Origin: Streptomyces sp. NBC_01224
GTDB lineage: Bacteria; Actinomycetota; Actinomycetes; Streptomycetales; Streptomycetaceae
NCBI RefSeq assembly: GCF_036002945.1
Contig: NZ_CP108529.1
Coordinates: 1,612,001 to 1,676,000 of the forward strand
Direction of reading: 5' to 3'
Length of the DNA stretch: 64,000 nucleotides
Positions 42,855-51,379 of the stretch are shown here, one piece after another. The notes below the pieces were generated by a model. It did no database searches. It saw nothing but the letters and a program-made list of their open reading frames with translations, and was not told the DNA's origin. A program made the translations under genes and the position numbers. The number at the start of each line of letters is the position of its first letter. Positions within the stretch are counted from its first letter, which is position 1.

Positions 42855-43511
42855 TCACAGACCGGTCGAGTCCCCCGGGGTCAGCCGGCCGTGGTCGGCG
42901 CCGCCGAGGCTGCCGATCTGGTTGTCGTAGACCGGGCGGGCCAGATCGGCGAGCAGCGCGTCGTGGATGTCGATGGCGCGGCGCGGCTTGACCGCGCGTA
43001 CGTAGTCGATGACCTCGGAGATCTTGTTCCAGGGGGCCATCACCGGGAGCAGCAGAGTGTCGACCGGCTGGTCGGGGACGGTGAGCGCGTCGCCCGGGTG
43101 GAAGAGTGAACCGTCCACCATGAAGCCGATGTTGGTGATACGCGGAATGTCCGGGTGGATCACCGCGTGCAGCTCGCCGTGCACCTGTACATCGAAGCCC
43201 GCCGCGGAGAAGGTGTCGCCGTGGCCGACGGTGTGGACCCGGCCCGGGAAGGCCGCCGAGACCTGGTCGGCGACGCTGCGCAGGGTCCAGATCTCGGCGG
43301 CCGGATTGGCCTCCATGCCGGCGCGCAGCCGCCCCTCGTCGAAGTGGTCGAAGTGCTCGTGCGTCACCAGTATCGCGTCGGCGCCGACGGCGGCGTCCTC
43401 CTCCGACAGGCCGCCCGGGTCGATGACGAGCGTCTGCCCGTCCTTCTCCAGACGGATGCAGGAGTGCGTCTTCTTGGTCAGTGTCAGGTGCATGGGGTTC
43501 ACGGTGTTCAT
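42855..43511 (-). CDS. MBL-fold metallohydrolase (UlaG-like)
   Basis: A 218-residue metallo-beta-lactamase-fold protein. The metal motif is THEHFDHFD (HxHxDH), a second His lies in VHGELHAVIHP and an Asp in LFHPGDALTVP. The N-terminal LTLTKKTHSCIRLEKDGQTL is typical of the YtkL/UlaG-like branch whose substrates are mostly unknown. It is 12 bp from pcaL's stop and 48 bp before xthA, so the three may be co-transcribed. Confidence 0.88.
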   Translation of the reverse strand: MNTVNPMHLTLTKKTHSCIRLEKDGQTLVIDPGGLSEEDAAVGADAILVTHEHFDHFDEGRLRAGMEANPAAEIWTLRSVADQVSAAFPGRVHTVGHGDTFSAAGFDVQVHGELHAVIHPDIPRITNIGFMVDGSLFHPGDALTVPDQPVDTLLLPVMAPWNKISEVIDYVRAVKPRRAIDIHDALLADLARPVYDNQIGSLGGADHGRLTPGDSTGL

Positions 43512-43523
43512 GGCCCCATCCTG

Positions 43524-44801
43524 CTACGGGCGGAGCGTCGTTTCTTCCTGAATCACGATCTGGGCGATCGAGAAGGCGGCGCTCGCGGCCGGTACACCGC
43601 AGTACACGGCGGTCTGCATCAGCACCTCCTTGATCTCGGCCGGGGTGAGGCCGTTGCGCAGCGCGGCCCTGACATGGACGGCCAGGCTCTCCAGATGGCC
43701 CGAGGTGACCAGCGCGGTGAGCGTGACACAGCTGCGGGTACGGCGGTCCAGGCCCTCCCGGGTCCAGACCTCGCCCCAGGCGTAGCGCGTGACCAGCTCC
43801 TGGAAGTCGCCGGTGAAATCGTCGGAGGTGGCCATGGCCCGGTCCACATGGGCGTCGCCCAGCACCTCGCGGCGCACCTTCATGCCGGACTCGTACGGGT
43901 CGGCGCGTCCGGTGGTCCCGGTGTCGGGCTGCGGTGTGGCTGCGGTGATCTCCGCGACGGGCAGCACCGGGGTGGAGAGCTGCGGGGCGAAGGGCGGGAC
44001 GGGGATGGCGGCGAGGGTGTCCTGCCAGGCCGTGGAGAAGTGGGTGAGGAGCAGATCCGTGACGGCTCCGGGCTGCTCGACCGGGGCGAGGTGGGAGGCG
44101 CCGGGGACGAGGGCGAGCCGGGCGTCCGGTATGCCCGCGACCAGAGTGCGGGCGTCGCCCGGCCCGGTGACCCGGTCCTCGGCGCCGACCAGTACGAGGG
44201 TCGGAACGGTGATGCGGCCGAGTTCACCGCGGATGTCGAAGGCGGCGAGGGCTTCGCAGGCGGCGATGTAACAGCCGGGGTCGGTGGTGCGGACCATCTG
44301 GACGGCCCACTCGACGATGGCCGGCTGGGCCGCGGCAAAACCGGGGGTGAACCAGCGCTCCGGCGCGGTGCGGGCCATCGGCTCCAGGCCGTTGGTGCGG
44401 ACGACCACCCCGCGCTGGCGGAACTCGTCGGCGCTGCCGAACCGGGGCGAGGCGGCGACCAGCGCCAGCGAGGCGACCCGGTGCGGGTGGCGCAGCGCGA
44501 GGTCGGCACCGATCGCGCCGCCGATGGAGCAGCCCGCGTACCCGAAGCGCTGGACGCCGAGCCCGTCGAGAGTGGCGAGCAGCCGGTCGGAGAGTTCGGT
44601 GACGGCGGTCGCGGGGTGGGCGGGGGCGCCGCCGTGGCCGGGGAGGTCGAAGCGGAAGACTCTCCAGTGCTGGGTGAGCTCCGGTATCTGCCGGTCCCAC
44701 ATGTGCCATGTAGCACCGAGGAAGGTCCCCATGACGAGGACCGGGGCCTCTTCTGGCCCGTCAAAGCGGTATTGCAGGGTTTCGACGTTCTTCTCACTCA
44801 C
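43524..44801 (-). CDS. pcaL: PcaL: 3-oxoadipate enol-lactonase fused to 4-carboxymuconolactone decarboxylase
   Basis: A 425-residue bifunctional protein of the beta-ketoadipate pathway. Residues 1-260 are an alpha/beta-hydrolase with nucleophile Ser in GYAGCSIGGAIGADLAL and His in GASHLAPVEQP. Residues 305-425 are a carboxymuconolactone decarboxylase domain (RREVLGDAHVDRAM, RSCVTLTALVTSGHLESLAV). Such fusions are normal in Streptomyces and Rhodococcus. The GTG at 44801 has GGGAG upstream and overlaps the integrase stop. No other pca gene is in the window, so the pathway must be completed elsewhere. Confidence 0.87.
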   Translation of the reverse strand: MSEKNVETLQYRFDGPEEAPVLVMGTFLGATWHMWDRQIPELTQHWRVFRFDLPGHGGAPAHPATAVTELSDRLLATLDGLGVQRFGYAGCSIGGAIGADLALRHPHRVASLALVAASPRFGSADEFRQRGVVVRTNGLEPMARTAPERWFTPGFAAAQPAIVEWAVQMVRTTDPGCYIAACEALAAFDIRGELGRITVPTLVLVGAEDRVTGPGDARTLVAGIPDARLALVPGASHLAPVEQPGAVTDLLLTHFSTAWQDTLAAIPVPPFAPQLSTPVLPVAEITAATPQPDTGTTGRADPYESGMKVRREVLGDAHVDRAMATSDDFTGDFQELVTRYAWGEVWTREGLDRRTRSCVTLTALVTSGHLESLAVHVRAALRNGLTPAEIKEVLMQTAVYCGVPAASAAFSIAQIVIQEETTLRP

Positions 44802-46024
44802 CCCCTCACGCTCCCACATCTCACATTCTCTTCGTGAGCGGGGGCGGGGGCAATCGCCAGTTCTCCCCACATATCCGCAGCCGGCCGTAGATCCTCCACA
44901 TCCGGCTTCACATACCAACGCTTCGTCGTCCGGACGTCGGTGTGCCCTGCCCAGCGGGCAAGCAGATGGTCCGGCACCCCGTTGTTCGCCAGATAGGTGA
45001 AACAGCTCGCGCGGGCGTCGTACAAACGGACCCGGCGCAGCGCGTTCTCGGCCATGACCTGGTACGCCCGCTCACGCAGCTGCCGCCCGTTGAGTGCCCT
45101 GCCGAGTCGATCTACGAGCACGTACCCGTTGTCCTCGTATCTCTCCCCCGCCGCGAGCTTCTCGGCGAGTTGCGTGGCCTTGAAGTCGGCGAGGGCCTCC
45201 CCCACCAGATCGGGCAGGGGAAGCTGCCGCTCACCAGCAAGCGACTTCGCATCCTTTTCGACCACGAACCGGTTGCCCATCAGCGTCCGGGTCCGGGTGA
45301 CAGCCAGGGTGGCCCTTCCCAGATCGACGTCGGCCCAGCGCATCCCGCAGATCTCCGCCGGCCGCAGGCCCATCAGGGACAGAAGGAAAGCGGCGCACAG
45401 TCGGTCGTCCTTGACCGCGCACACGAAGGCGCGTACCTCCGCGAGGTTCCAGGGCGGGGCCATCGCTTTCGTCCGCCGCTCCGCTTTCCGAAGGTTCCGG
45501 GGGATCGTCACCTCCCGGGCGACGTTCACCTCGACGAGGCGCCGCGTCACCGCCCGGTCGAGCGCCTCCTTCAGCCGCGCCAGCGACATTTCGACCGAGG
45601 CCACCCCGAGACCGGTGCCCGCCTTGCCGCCTCGAACCCGTCCCTCCCGCAGCGCCCACTTCATCCACGCCTCGACGTCATCCTCAGTGAGTTCCTGAAG
45701 CCGGATGTGCCCGAGCCTTCCCCGAAGCCGGCCCAGGGTCATGGTGTAGCTGTAGACGGTGCTCACCTCCAGGTCCTCCGCCTTCTTTGCGAGCCACTGA
45801 TCGAGCCACTCGTCCAGCGTCCTCGCATCGAACGGCACGGACGCCGTCTCGTAGCGACGGTTCGTGATGCGCGCATACTCGGCCTTCGCTTCCCTCAGCG
45901 TGCCGAAGGTGCGGGTCACCTGCTGCCGCTTCCCAGTCGAGGAGTGAGTTCCCACGTCGACCACAAACCGGTACCGGATCTGCCCCTTCGCATTAGGGGG
46001 AAGCTTCTTGATCGGAACAGACAC
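44798..46024 (-). CDS. Tyrosine recombinase / integrase
   Basis: A 408-residue phage-type integrase. An N-terminal AP2-like DNA-binding region (IRYRFVVDVGTHSSTGKRQQ) precedes a SAM-like core-binding domain (70-170) and the catalytic domain. Catalytic residues are Arg221 (GLRPAEICGMRWADVDL), Arg338, His361 (WAGHTDVRTTKRW) and nucleophile Tyr371; the usual His of the HxxR box is Tyr335 (YDAR). The GTG at 46024 has AAGGAGAG upstream. Its stop overlaps the pcaL GTG start. No excisionase or replication gene accompanies it, so the element is a relic or was acquired piecemeal. Confidence 0.88.
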   Translation of the reverse strand: MSVPIKKLPPNAKGQIRYRFVVDVGTHSSTGKRQQVTRTFGTLREAKAEYARITNRRYETASVPFDARTLDEWLDQWLAKKAEDLEVSTVYSYTMTLGRLRGRLGHIRLQELTEDDVEAWMKWALREGRVRGGKAGTGLGVASVEMSLARLKEALDRAVTRRLVEVNVAREVTIPRNLRKAERRTKAMAPPWNLAEVRAFVCAVKDDRLCAAFLLSLMGLRPAEICGMRWADVDLGRATLAVTRTRTLMGNRFVVEKDAKSLAGERQLPLPDLVGEALADFKATQLAEKLAAGERYEDNGYVLVDRLGRALNGRQLRERAYQVMAENALRRVRLYDARASCFTYLANNGVPDHLLARWAGHTDVRTTKRWYVKPDVEDLRPAADMWGELAIAPAPAHEENVRCGSVRG

Positions 46025-46369
46025 GACTTCACTCTCCTTGAGGGCGTGGAATCGCCCACGCAGGCATGGACATCGCCGCATTCCAGCGCTGGGTCCGCAG
46101 CAGGGCGGCCGCAGACTGGAGACGTCGCTTCCCTCACGGGCTTCGGTGCTCACCGGGCCGAACGCGAGCAAGTCCCATGGTCGTCACCATCACCGGTTTG
46201 GCTAACCGGCACTCCTGGCCTATGTTCCGCACGTCGACGGACGGGACATCCGCCACAACACCGTCCCTTCCTGCGCTGACTACCGCTGTTGGGCGGTGTG
46301 CCGGTCAGTGAGGGCGACCATGCGATAGCGGTCAGCGCGCAGACCACGCGTGTGCAGTTGTGCCAATTG

Positions 46370-46450
46370 ATGAGGCAGATCGGAGGCTGCGGAGCGGTGC
46401 TGACCATCGACGCCACCGGAATCCTGAAGAAGGGCGTCCGCTCGGCCGGT
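46370..46450 (+). pseudogene. IS701-type transposase sliver
   Basis: A short in-frame stretch, GCGAVLTIDATGILKKGVRS, matches the first-Asp region of IS701-family transposases (usually IDxTGFLKKG). It is cut by a junction near 46450 where a different transposase fragment starts in another frame. Nothing recognisable occupies 46025-46369. Confidence 0.5.
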
Positions 46451-47102
46451 GTGTGGCGAGTTCGTGGCCGAGGTGTTCGCTTCGCTGAAGCGCAAGGATC
46501 AGCGCGGGTGGGGGGACTGCTACCTGCGTGGGCTGATGCTGGACGGGCGGCGGAAGTCGATCCAGCCGATGGCGGAGCGGCTGCCGGACGGCAACATGCA
46601 GGCGTTGCAGCCGTTCGTCAGCCAGTCGACGTGGGACCACGTTCCGGTGCTGCGGGCCGTTGCGGCGAAGGTGACCGCGGCGATCTGTCCGGAGGCGCGG
46701 GTGATCGACGACACCTCCTTCCCCAAGGCGGGAGACCGGTCGGCGGGGGCGGCCCGGCAGTGGTGCGGGACGCTCGGGAAGAAGTCGCTTTGCCAGGTGG
46801 GAGTGAGCCTGCATGCCGTCACCGACGCTGCTTCCGTGCCGCTGAACTGGCGGTTCTTTCTCCCTGCCGAGTGGGCCGGTCCGGACGACGGACGTCGCGC
46901 GAAAGCGGGGGTGCCCGACGGTGTGGGGCACCGGGAGAGGTGGCGTCTGGCCCTGGACGCGATGGATGAGGCACTTGGATGGGGGCTGACCGGCCAGGTT
47001 GTGGTGTTACCGCGAGCCGGCCCAGTCCTTGAAGGACCTGGTCACGACCGCCGGACAGCGCCGGCTGCGGCGTTGCACCTGGCCCGCCAGGGCAGCAAGG
47101 GC
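46450..47102 (+). pseudogene. IS701-family transposase, internally deleted
   Basis: The frame starting near 46449 encodes FVAEVFASLKRKDQRGWGDC, IDDTSFPKAGDRSAGAARQW, SLCQVGVSLHAVTDAASVPL and NWRFFLPAEWA, all typical of IS701 (DDE) transposases. After ALGWGLTGQVVV the frame is lost; a later frame gives PAQSLKDLVTTAGQRRLRRC, which belongs to a more distal part of the protein. The middle, including a catalytic Asp, is missing. The element is dead and has no visible terminal repeats. Confidence 0.7.
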
Positions 47103-47149
47103 GCGATGACCAGCCGTTTCATCGTGATAGGGGTCCGCCCTGCCGGTGT

Positions 47150-47340
47150 CGCGGCGACGAAAACAGCACGGGAGGAAGCCAGCGGCCGTGGGAGAAGCCG
47201 AGCAGGACCTGGGCGACTGCCAGGCACAACAGTTCGGCGTCCGTCAGTTTCGGGGGTCGCCCGATCCGGCGACGGGGAGCGACATGGTCGTCGATGAACA
47301 CGTACAGTGCCGCCAGAAGGGCGTCCAGGTCAGAAGTCAC
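47150..47340 (-). pseudogene. IS982-family transposase N-terminal fragment
   Basis: The reverse frame encodes MTSDLDALLAALYVFIDDHV, RRRIGRPPKLTDAELLCLAV and AQVLLGFSHGRWL, the N-terminal helix-turn-helix part of IS982 transposases. It stops abruptly after about 55 residues in unrelated sequence and lacks the DDE core. The stretch from 47341 to 47561 holds no gene I can recognise. Confidence 0.7.
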
Positions 47341-47561
47341 ACTCAGGCCAACGGGCGCCCTTCGCCATAGTCGTGGCCAGCACAGGCATCGGACTCATTC
47401 ATCAAGCGGGCACGAGACGGTGTGACACGGCCCGTGTGGTACGCGTACACCGCATCGGCAAGCAGCCGCTGGGGAGCGCTGCTCCTCGGTCCTGGGCCTG
47501 CATGTCCCACTCCTCACGAAACCCCGGAACGGGGGCCGCGGTCGGGCGAAACCCGTGGAGG

Positions 47562-48025
47562 TCAGCCCCTGCGGGTCTTGACCTCGTCGGTCAGCTGCGG
47601 GACGACGTCGAAGAGGCCGCCGACCACGCCGTAGTCGACGAGGTCGAAGATCGGGGCCTCGGCGTCCTTGTTGATGGCCACGATGGTCTTCGAGGTCTGC
47701 ATACCCGCGCGGTGCTGGATCGCACCGGAGATGCCGGAGGCGATGTACAGCTGCGGCGAGACCGACTTGCCGGTCTGGCCGACCTGGTTGGAGTGCGGGT
47801 ACCAGCCGGCGTCGACCGCGGCACGCGAGGCACCGGCGGCCGCACCGAGCGAGTCGGCCAGCGCCTCGACGATCGAGAAGTTCTCGGCTCCGTTGACGCC
47901 ACGGCCGCCGCAGACCACGATCGCGGCCTCGGTCAGCTCCGGGCGGCCGGTCGACTCGCGCGGGGTGCGGGCGACGACCTTGGTGCCGGTGGCCTGCGCC
48001 GAGAAGTTGACGGCGAGCGCCGCGC
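47562..48025 (-). pseudogene. etfA: etfA fragment (electron-transfer flavoprotein alpha, C-terminal half)
   Basis: The reverse frame gives [79 protein letters not shown] and [20 protein letters not shown]. This is the FAD-binding C-terminal domain of EtfA with the SGISGAIQH signature and a natural stop at 47562. The N-terminal half is replaced at about 48025 by an IS4-type transposase tail. No etfB lies nearby. An intact copy must exist elsewhere if the function is retained. Confidence 0.85.
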
Positions 48026-48357
48026 GACAGGCCGACCAGGACCCCGACCGGATCTCCTACGCCCGTTCACTGCGTGTCGTGCGCCGCCAGGTCACCGACC
48101 AGGCGGCATTTTCCCCCCGGCAGACTCGCTCGCGCGGTCAGAGCCACCCACGCTGAACTCCTCGAACGCCCCCTGCCACCGAGACGCCGCCGATCCAACC
48201 CCCGCGTCATCAAACGCAAAGTCGCCGGCTGGCCCCTCAAACGTGCCGCCCACCGGACTGCAGACCGCCCACCCACCGCCGCGGCTATCACCCTCGTTGG
48301 CGCCACCAAACCCAAACGGGTCAAACGCACACCAAAGCGCTAAGTTACCGGTATTGA
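48026..48357 (+). mobile_element. IS4-family transposase 3' remnant (copy 1)
   Basis: Encodes [20 protein letters not shown] and QAA, then after a one-base shift at TTTTCCCCCC continues [40 protein letters not shown] to a stop at 48343. It ends in ACCGGTATTG, also found at the end of copy 2 near 61003, so this is probably the element end. Only the last 100 codons remain; the break point lies in etfA. Confidence 0.7.
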
Positions 48358-48454
48358 GGCTAGGAACGCCTACAGAGGCCAAGGGGCTGGCCCCGAAAGC
48401 CTTGCCCACACCTTCCGAGCCGAGCATTGCGTTCCACGCCGCTCGGGGCCGAAT

Positions 48455-48770
48455 CCTGCCCTCAACCAGGTCGTGGCCTGCACCGTTTCGGGTCTCAAGC
48501 GCAGCCGCCCGGAATACCAGGGGGAGTTCCAGACTCACTACTTCGACAACCATATGTTCGATGCCCTCGGGCCCGACCATGAGCGCGGTTATGCCTCGTT
48601 CATCCCCACTGTCGACGGCAGGCACGTGCTGAAGCGCCAGTGGTTCGCGGAGGACACCTTTGCCCGCCGCGAGCAGCTCTTCACCGACATCGAGGTCTCA
48701 CCGGACAGATTCGGGGAATACCTGCTCGCCGAGCACGGCCTTCACGTGCGGGCCATGCCGCCTTCCGGCA
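48455..48770 (+). pseudogene. Unrecognised coding fragment
   Basis: The plus frame encodes RSRPEYQGEFQTHYFDNHMF, DALGPDHERGYASFIPTVDG, RQWFAEDTFARREQLFTDIE and PDRFGEYLLAEHGLHVRAM with strong coding bias. There is no upstream start or ribosome site and the frame dissolves where the NUDIX gene begins on the other strand. I do not recognise the family. It appears to be an internal piece of a larger enzyme stranded by insertions. Confidence 0.4.
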
Positions 48771-49215
48771 TGTCCGCTACGACCTCCAGTGCGAGTCGAT
48801 GCGCACCGGCCACGTCTACGACCAGCTCGCTGAGCGTGGCCAGGGGATGCCAGACTACGGCCGATTGTGTGCGGTCTGGCGCCGTCGCCAGCAACGCGGC
48901 GTCGGAGTCCAGTTGGGCTTTGAAGTACAGCTGAAGCTGCTGCAATTGGGTGCGTTGATACGGATTGCCGGAATGCCGCTCCGGCAGGTACTCGCGGACC
49001 CAGAGCAGTTCACCGACACTGACCCGCAGTCCAGTCTCCTCCCGCACCTCACGGCCGGCTGCCTCGGCAGCCGTCTCACCAGGCTCGACACGTCCGCCGG
49101 GCAGCACGTGGAATTCTTGGCCGTTGTCGCAGTGCTGTCGGCGTACACCTGTGTCCCCAGTCACGTACAACTGAACGTGCAGAGCAAGTAGCCGCCGAAT
49201 GGCGCCCATTGCCAT
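48742..49215 (-). CDS. NUDIX hydrolase
   Basis: A 157-residue NUDIX enzyme. The NUDIX box is GGRVEPGETAAEAAGREVREETGL with all required Gly, Glu and Arg positions (shown here as family pattern G-x5-E-x7-REVxEExG). The C-terminal half (QLQQLQLYFKAQLDSDAALL, HPLATLSELVVDVAG) is normal. The first strand before the box (LALHVQLYVTGDTGVRRQHC) fits poorly, so the N-terminus may be altered. Starts at 49215 or 49209 are equally possible. Such enzymes hydrolyse nucleoside diphosphate derivatives; the substrate is unknown. Confidence 0.7.
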   Translation of the reverse strand: MAMGAIRRLLALHVQLYVTGDTGVRRQHCDNGQEFHVLPGGRVEPGETAAEAAGREVREETGLRVSVGELLWVREYLPERHSGNPYQRTQLQQLQLYFKAQLDSDAALLATAPDRTQSAVVWHPLATLSELVVDVAGAHRLALEVVADMPEGGMART

Positions 49216-49756
49216 GCGAGATGTCCGGCCTCCGGGATCTCGACCCTTTCTTCCCCATCGCTGTATGCGTGCGCGGAACGTCAGCTGGGCGATGAAGGAC
49301 TGCCGTGGTCGGCGGCGGTCGGGCCCATGCAGTTCGATCTTGCATCTTTCGGGCGCTGGTGCCGCAACCACGCTGCTCTGTCTGGGAGTTCTGCTCCTTC
49401 TCACGACCTTCCCTCCCGAAGGAGAACGCGCTTGCCCACCTCGGCGAAGAAACAGGACTGCCTGGTGGCGGCGCCAACGGCCAGGTGCGGCCAGTGGGGC
49501 GAGGCGATCAGCGGCATCAAAGCGACTGCCTCGGGATAAGACCTGCGGCGGTGAGCGCGTACCGACGGTACTCCGCGAGTCCATGGGTGGAACGGTTCTT
49601 CGTGACGTGGTCGCCCTGGTTGCTGCAGGACGGCGGCGAGGTCGCCGCCGTGGCGTCGCTGGGTGGTGGTCGCCTACGACCGTGACGTTTGACCTCGACC
49701 TGCCGCCCCCAGACGGGGAAGAGCCGCTGGCGATTCGGGGACCGGAGCAGTTCGGG
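49216..49756. other. 540-bp region without a recognisable gene
   Basis: Several open frames cross this stretch but none has a ribosome site plus consistent codon bias. No hairpin or repeat was seen before the inverted repeat at 49757. It separates the NUDIX gene from the exporter and is probably scrambled remnant DNA. Confidence 0.4.
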
Positions 49757-49809
49757 ATACCGGAGGGGGGTATATTGCTGACCCGAGAAGATATACCCCC
49801 CTCCGGTAT
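49757..49809. promoter_or_regulatory. 19-bp perfect inverted repeat, CsoR-like operator pair
   Basis: ATACCGGAGGGGGGTATAT (49757-49775) is the exact reverse complement of 49791-49809, with 15 bases between. Each arm is itself a quasi-dyad of ATACC and GGTAT around G/C-rich DNA, which resembles operators of CsoR/RcnR/FrmR-type sensors. The right arm ends 11 bp before the exporter ATG and abuts its GGAGAT ribosome site, so binding or an RNA hairpin would block expression. No CsoR-type gene is in the window. Confidence 0.62.
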
Positions 49810-49820
49810 AGGAGATAGTT

Positions 49821-51269
49821 ATGTCAACCCCAACCGCCCCTCCAAGTCCACACCGCTGGACGGCGCTCGTCCTCATAGCCCTGGCCCAGTTCGCGGTCAT
49901 CATGGACACGTCCATCATCGGTGTGGCTCTCCCCAAGATGCAGGTTGACCTGGGCTTCTCCCCGGAGGGCCTGTCCTGGGTGTTCAACGCCTACGTCGTT
50001 GCCTTCGGCGGGCTTCTCCTGCTCGGCGGGCGGCTGTCCGACCTGTTCGGCGCCAAGCGGATCTTCGTTGCCGGCTGGACCGTGATGGCCGCGGGATCCC
50101 TGGTCGCCGGCCTCGCCTCTGAGGTCTGGGTCGAACTGACCGGCCGTGCCCTGCAGGGCATCGGTGCCGCGCTGATCGCCCCCTCCGCCCTGACCCTGCT
50201 GATGACGCTCTTCGGCGCCCGCCCCAAGGAGCTGACCAAGGCGCTGGCTCTGTACGGCGCCGCGGCCCCGGCAGGCGGCACCGCCGGCGTCTTCCTCGGC
50301 GGTGTCATCACCGAGTACGCCAGCTGGCCCTGGGTGTTCTACATCAACATCCCGATCGCCCTGGTCGTGCTGGCTGCCACCCCGGCTGTCATGCCCTCGG
50401 CCCCGGTCCGCCGCGGCTCCGTCGATTTCGCGGGAGCGGCCACCGTCACCGTGGGACTGGCCACCGCCGTCTACGCCATCGTCCGCGCCCCCGAAACCGG
50501 CTGGGGCTCAGCCCAGACCTGGCTCGTACTGCTGGCCGGCGTGGCCCTGATCGCCGCGTTCATCGCCATCCAGTCCAAGCGCCGCGAGCCGCTGATGCGG
50601 CTGGGTATCTGGCGGGCCCCCAACCTGGCCGGAGCGAACATCGCGCAACTGCTGATGGCCGCCGCGTGGATCCCGATGTGGTTCTTCCTCAACCTCTACC
50701 TCCAGCAGGTCCTGGGACTGGGCGCCTTCGCCTCCGGCGCGGCCCTGCTGCCCATGACGGTCGCCATCATGATCATGATGATCGTCCTGGCGCCCCGCCT
50801 GATCGCCCGCTTCGGGACCAAGCCATTGATCGTCACCGGCCTGCTGGCCCTCGCGGCAGGCATGCTGTGGCTGTCCTTCGCCCGGGCGGAGGGCACCTTC
50901 TGGGTCGACGTCCTGCCCGCCTCCCTGCTGGCCGCGGCCGGCATGTCGCTGGCGTTCATCCCCTCCCTCGGCACCGCGCTGTCCAGTGCACGCCCCGAAG
51001 AAGGCGGCCTGGCCTCCGGCATCGTCAACACCAGCTACCAGGTCGGCTCCGCTCTCGGACTGGCCGCGATGACGGCCGTGTCCGCGGCGTACGGCGCCCG
51101 CGAACTCGGCAACCCCGGTGCGCTCACCAACGGGTTCTCCGCCGCCTTCCTCGGCGCAGCAGCCCTCGCTGCCGTCGGCGCACTCGCGTCACTGCTCACC
51201 CTGCGCACCGCCCCCGCGCCGGATTCCACTCACAGCGAGGAGCAGCCCACCAAGGCGAACGCAGCCTGA
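49821..51269 (+). CDS. MFS exporter, DHA2 (EmrB/QacA) family
   Basis: A 482-residue 14-helix drug:proton antiporter. It starts after a short cytoplasmic tail with ALVLIALAQFAVIMDTSIIG (the DHA2 motif D1) and contains motif A (GGRLSDLFGAKRIF) and motif C (GAAAPAGGTAGVFLGGVI). The ATG has GGAGAT 7 bases upstream, directly next to the inverted repeat. It is transcribed alone and is followed by a strong terminator. The regulator and substrate are not evident; the operator suggests metal, formaldehyde or sulfide sensing. Confidence 0.9.
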   Translation: MSTPTAPPSPHRWTALVLIALAQFAVIMDTSIIGVALPKMQVDLGFSPEGLSWVFNAYVVAFGGLLLLGGRLSDLFGAKRIFVAGWTVMAAGSLVAGLASEVWVELTGRALQGIGAALIAPSALTLLMTLFGARPKELTKALALYGAAAPAGGTAGVFLGGVITEYASWPWVFYINIPIALVVLAATPAVMPSAPVRRGSVDFAGAATVTVGLATAVYAIVRAPETGWGSAQTWLVLLAGVALIAAFIAIQSKRREPLMRLGIWRAPNLAGANIAQLLMAAAWIPMWFFLNLYLQQVLGLGAFASGAALLPMTVAIMIMMIVLAPRLIARFGTKPLIVTGLLALAAGMLWLSFARAEGTFWVDVLPASLLAAAGMSLAFIPSLGTALSSARPEEGGLASGIVNTSYQVGSALGLAAMTAVSAAYGARELGNPGALTNGFSAAFLGAAALAAVGALASLLTLRTAPAPDSTHSEEQPTKANAA

Positions 51270-51302
51270 ACCCGCCGGAATCATCGCGCACTCGCAACGC
51301 AC

Positions 51303-51342
51303 GTGTCGCCTGACCGGGGAAGGAGCCCCTGTCAGGCGACAC
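51303..51342 (+). terminator. 12-bp perfect hairpin terminator
   Basis: GTGTCGCCTGAC (51303-51314) pairs exactly with GTCAGGCGACAC (51331-51342), and inner GGGG/CCCC bases extend the stem. It lies 34 bp after the exporter stop. Confidence 0.85.
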
Positions 51343-51379
51343 AGGGAGTTCAGGGGGCCGGGCGCCACAGGTCGGCCAG

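Noticed and set aside
44798..46024. A prophage or complete integrative conjugative element
   Set aside because: Only the integrase is present; no excisionase, replication, transfer or structural genes follow.
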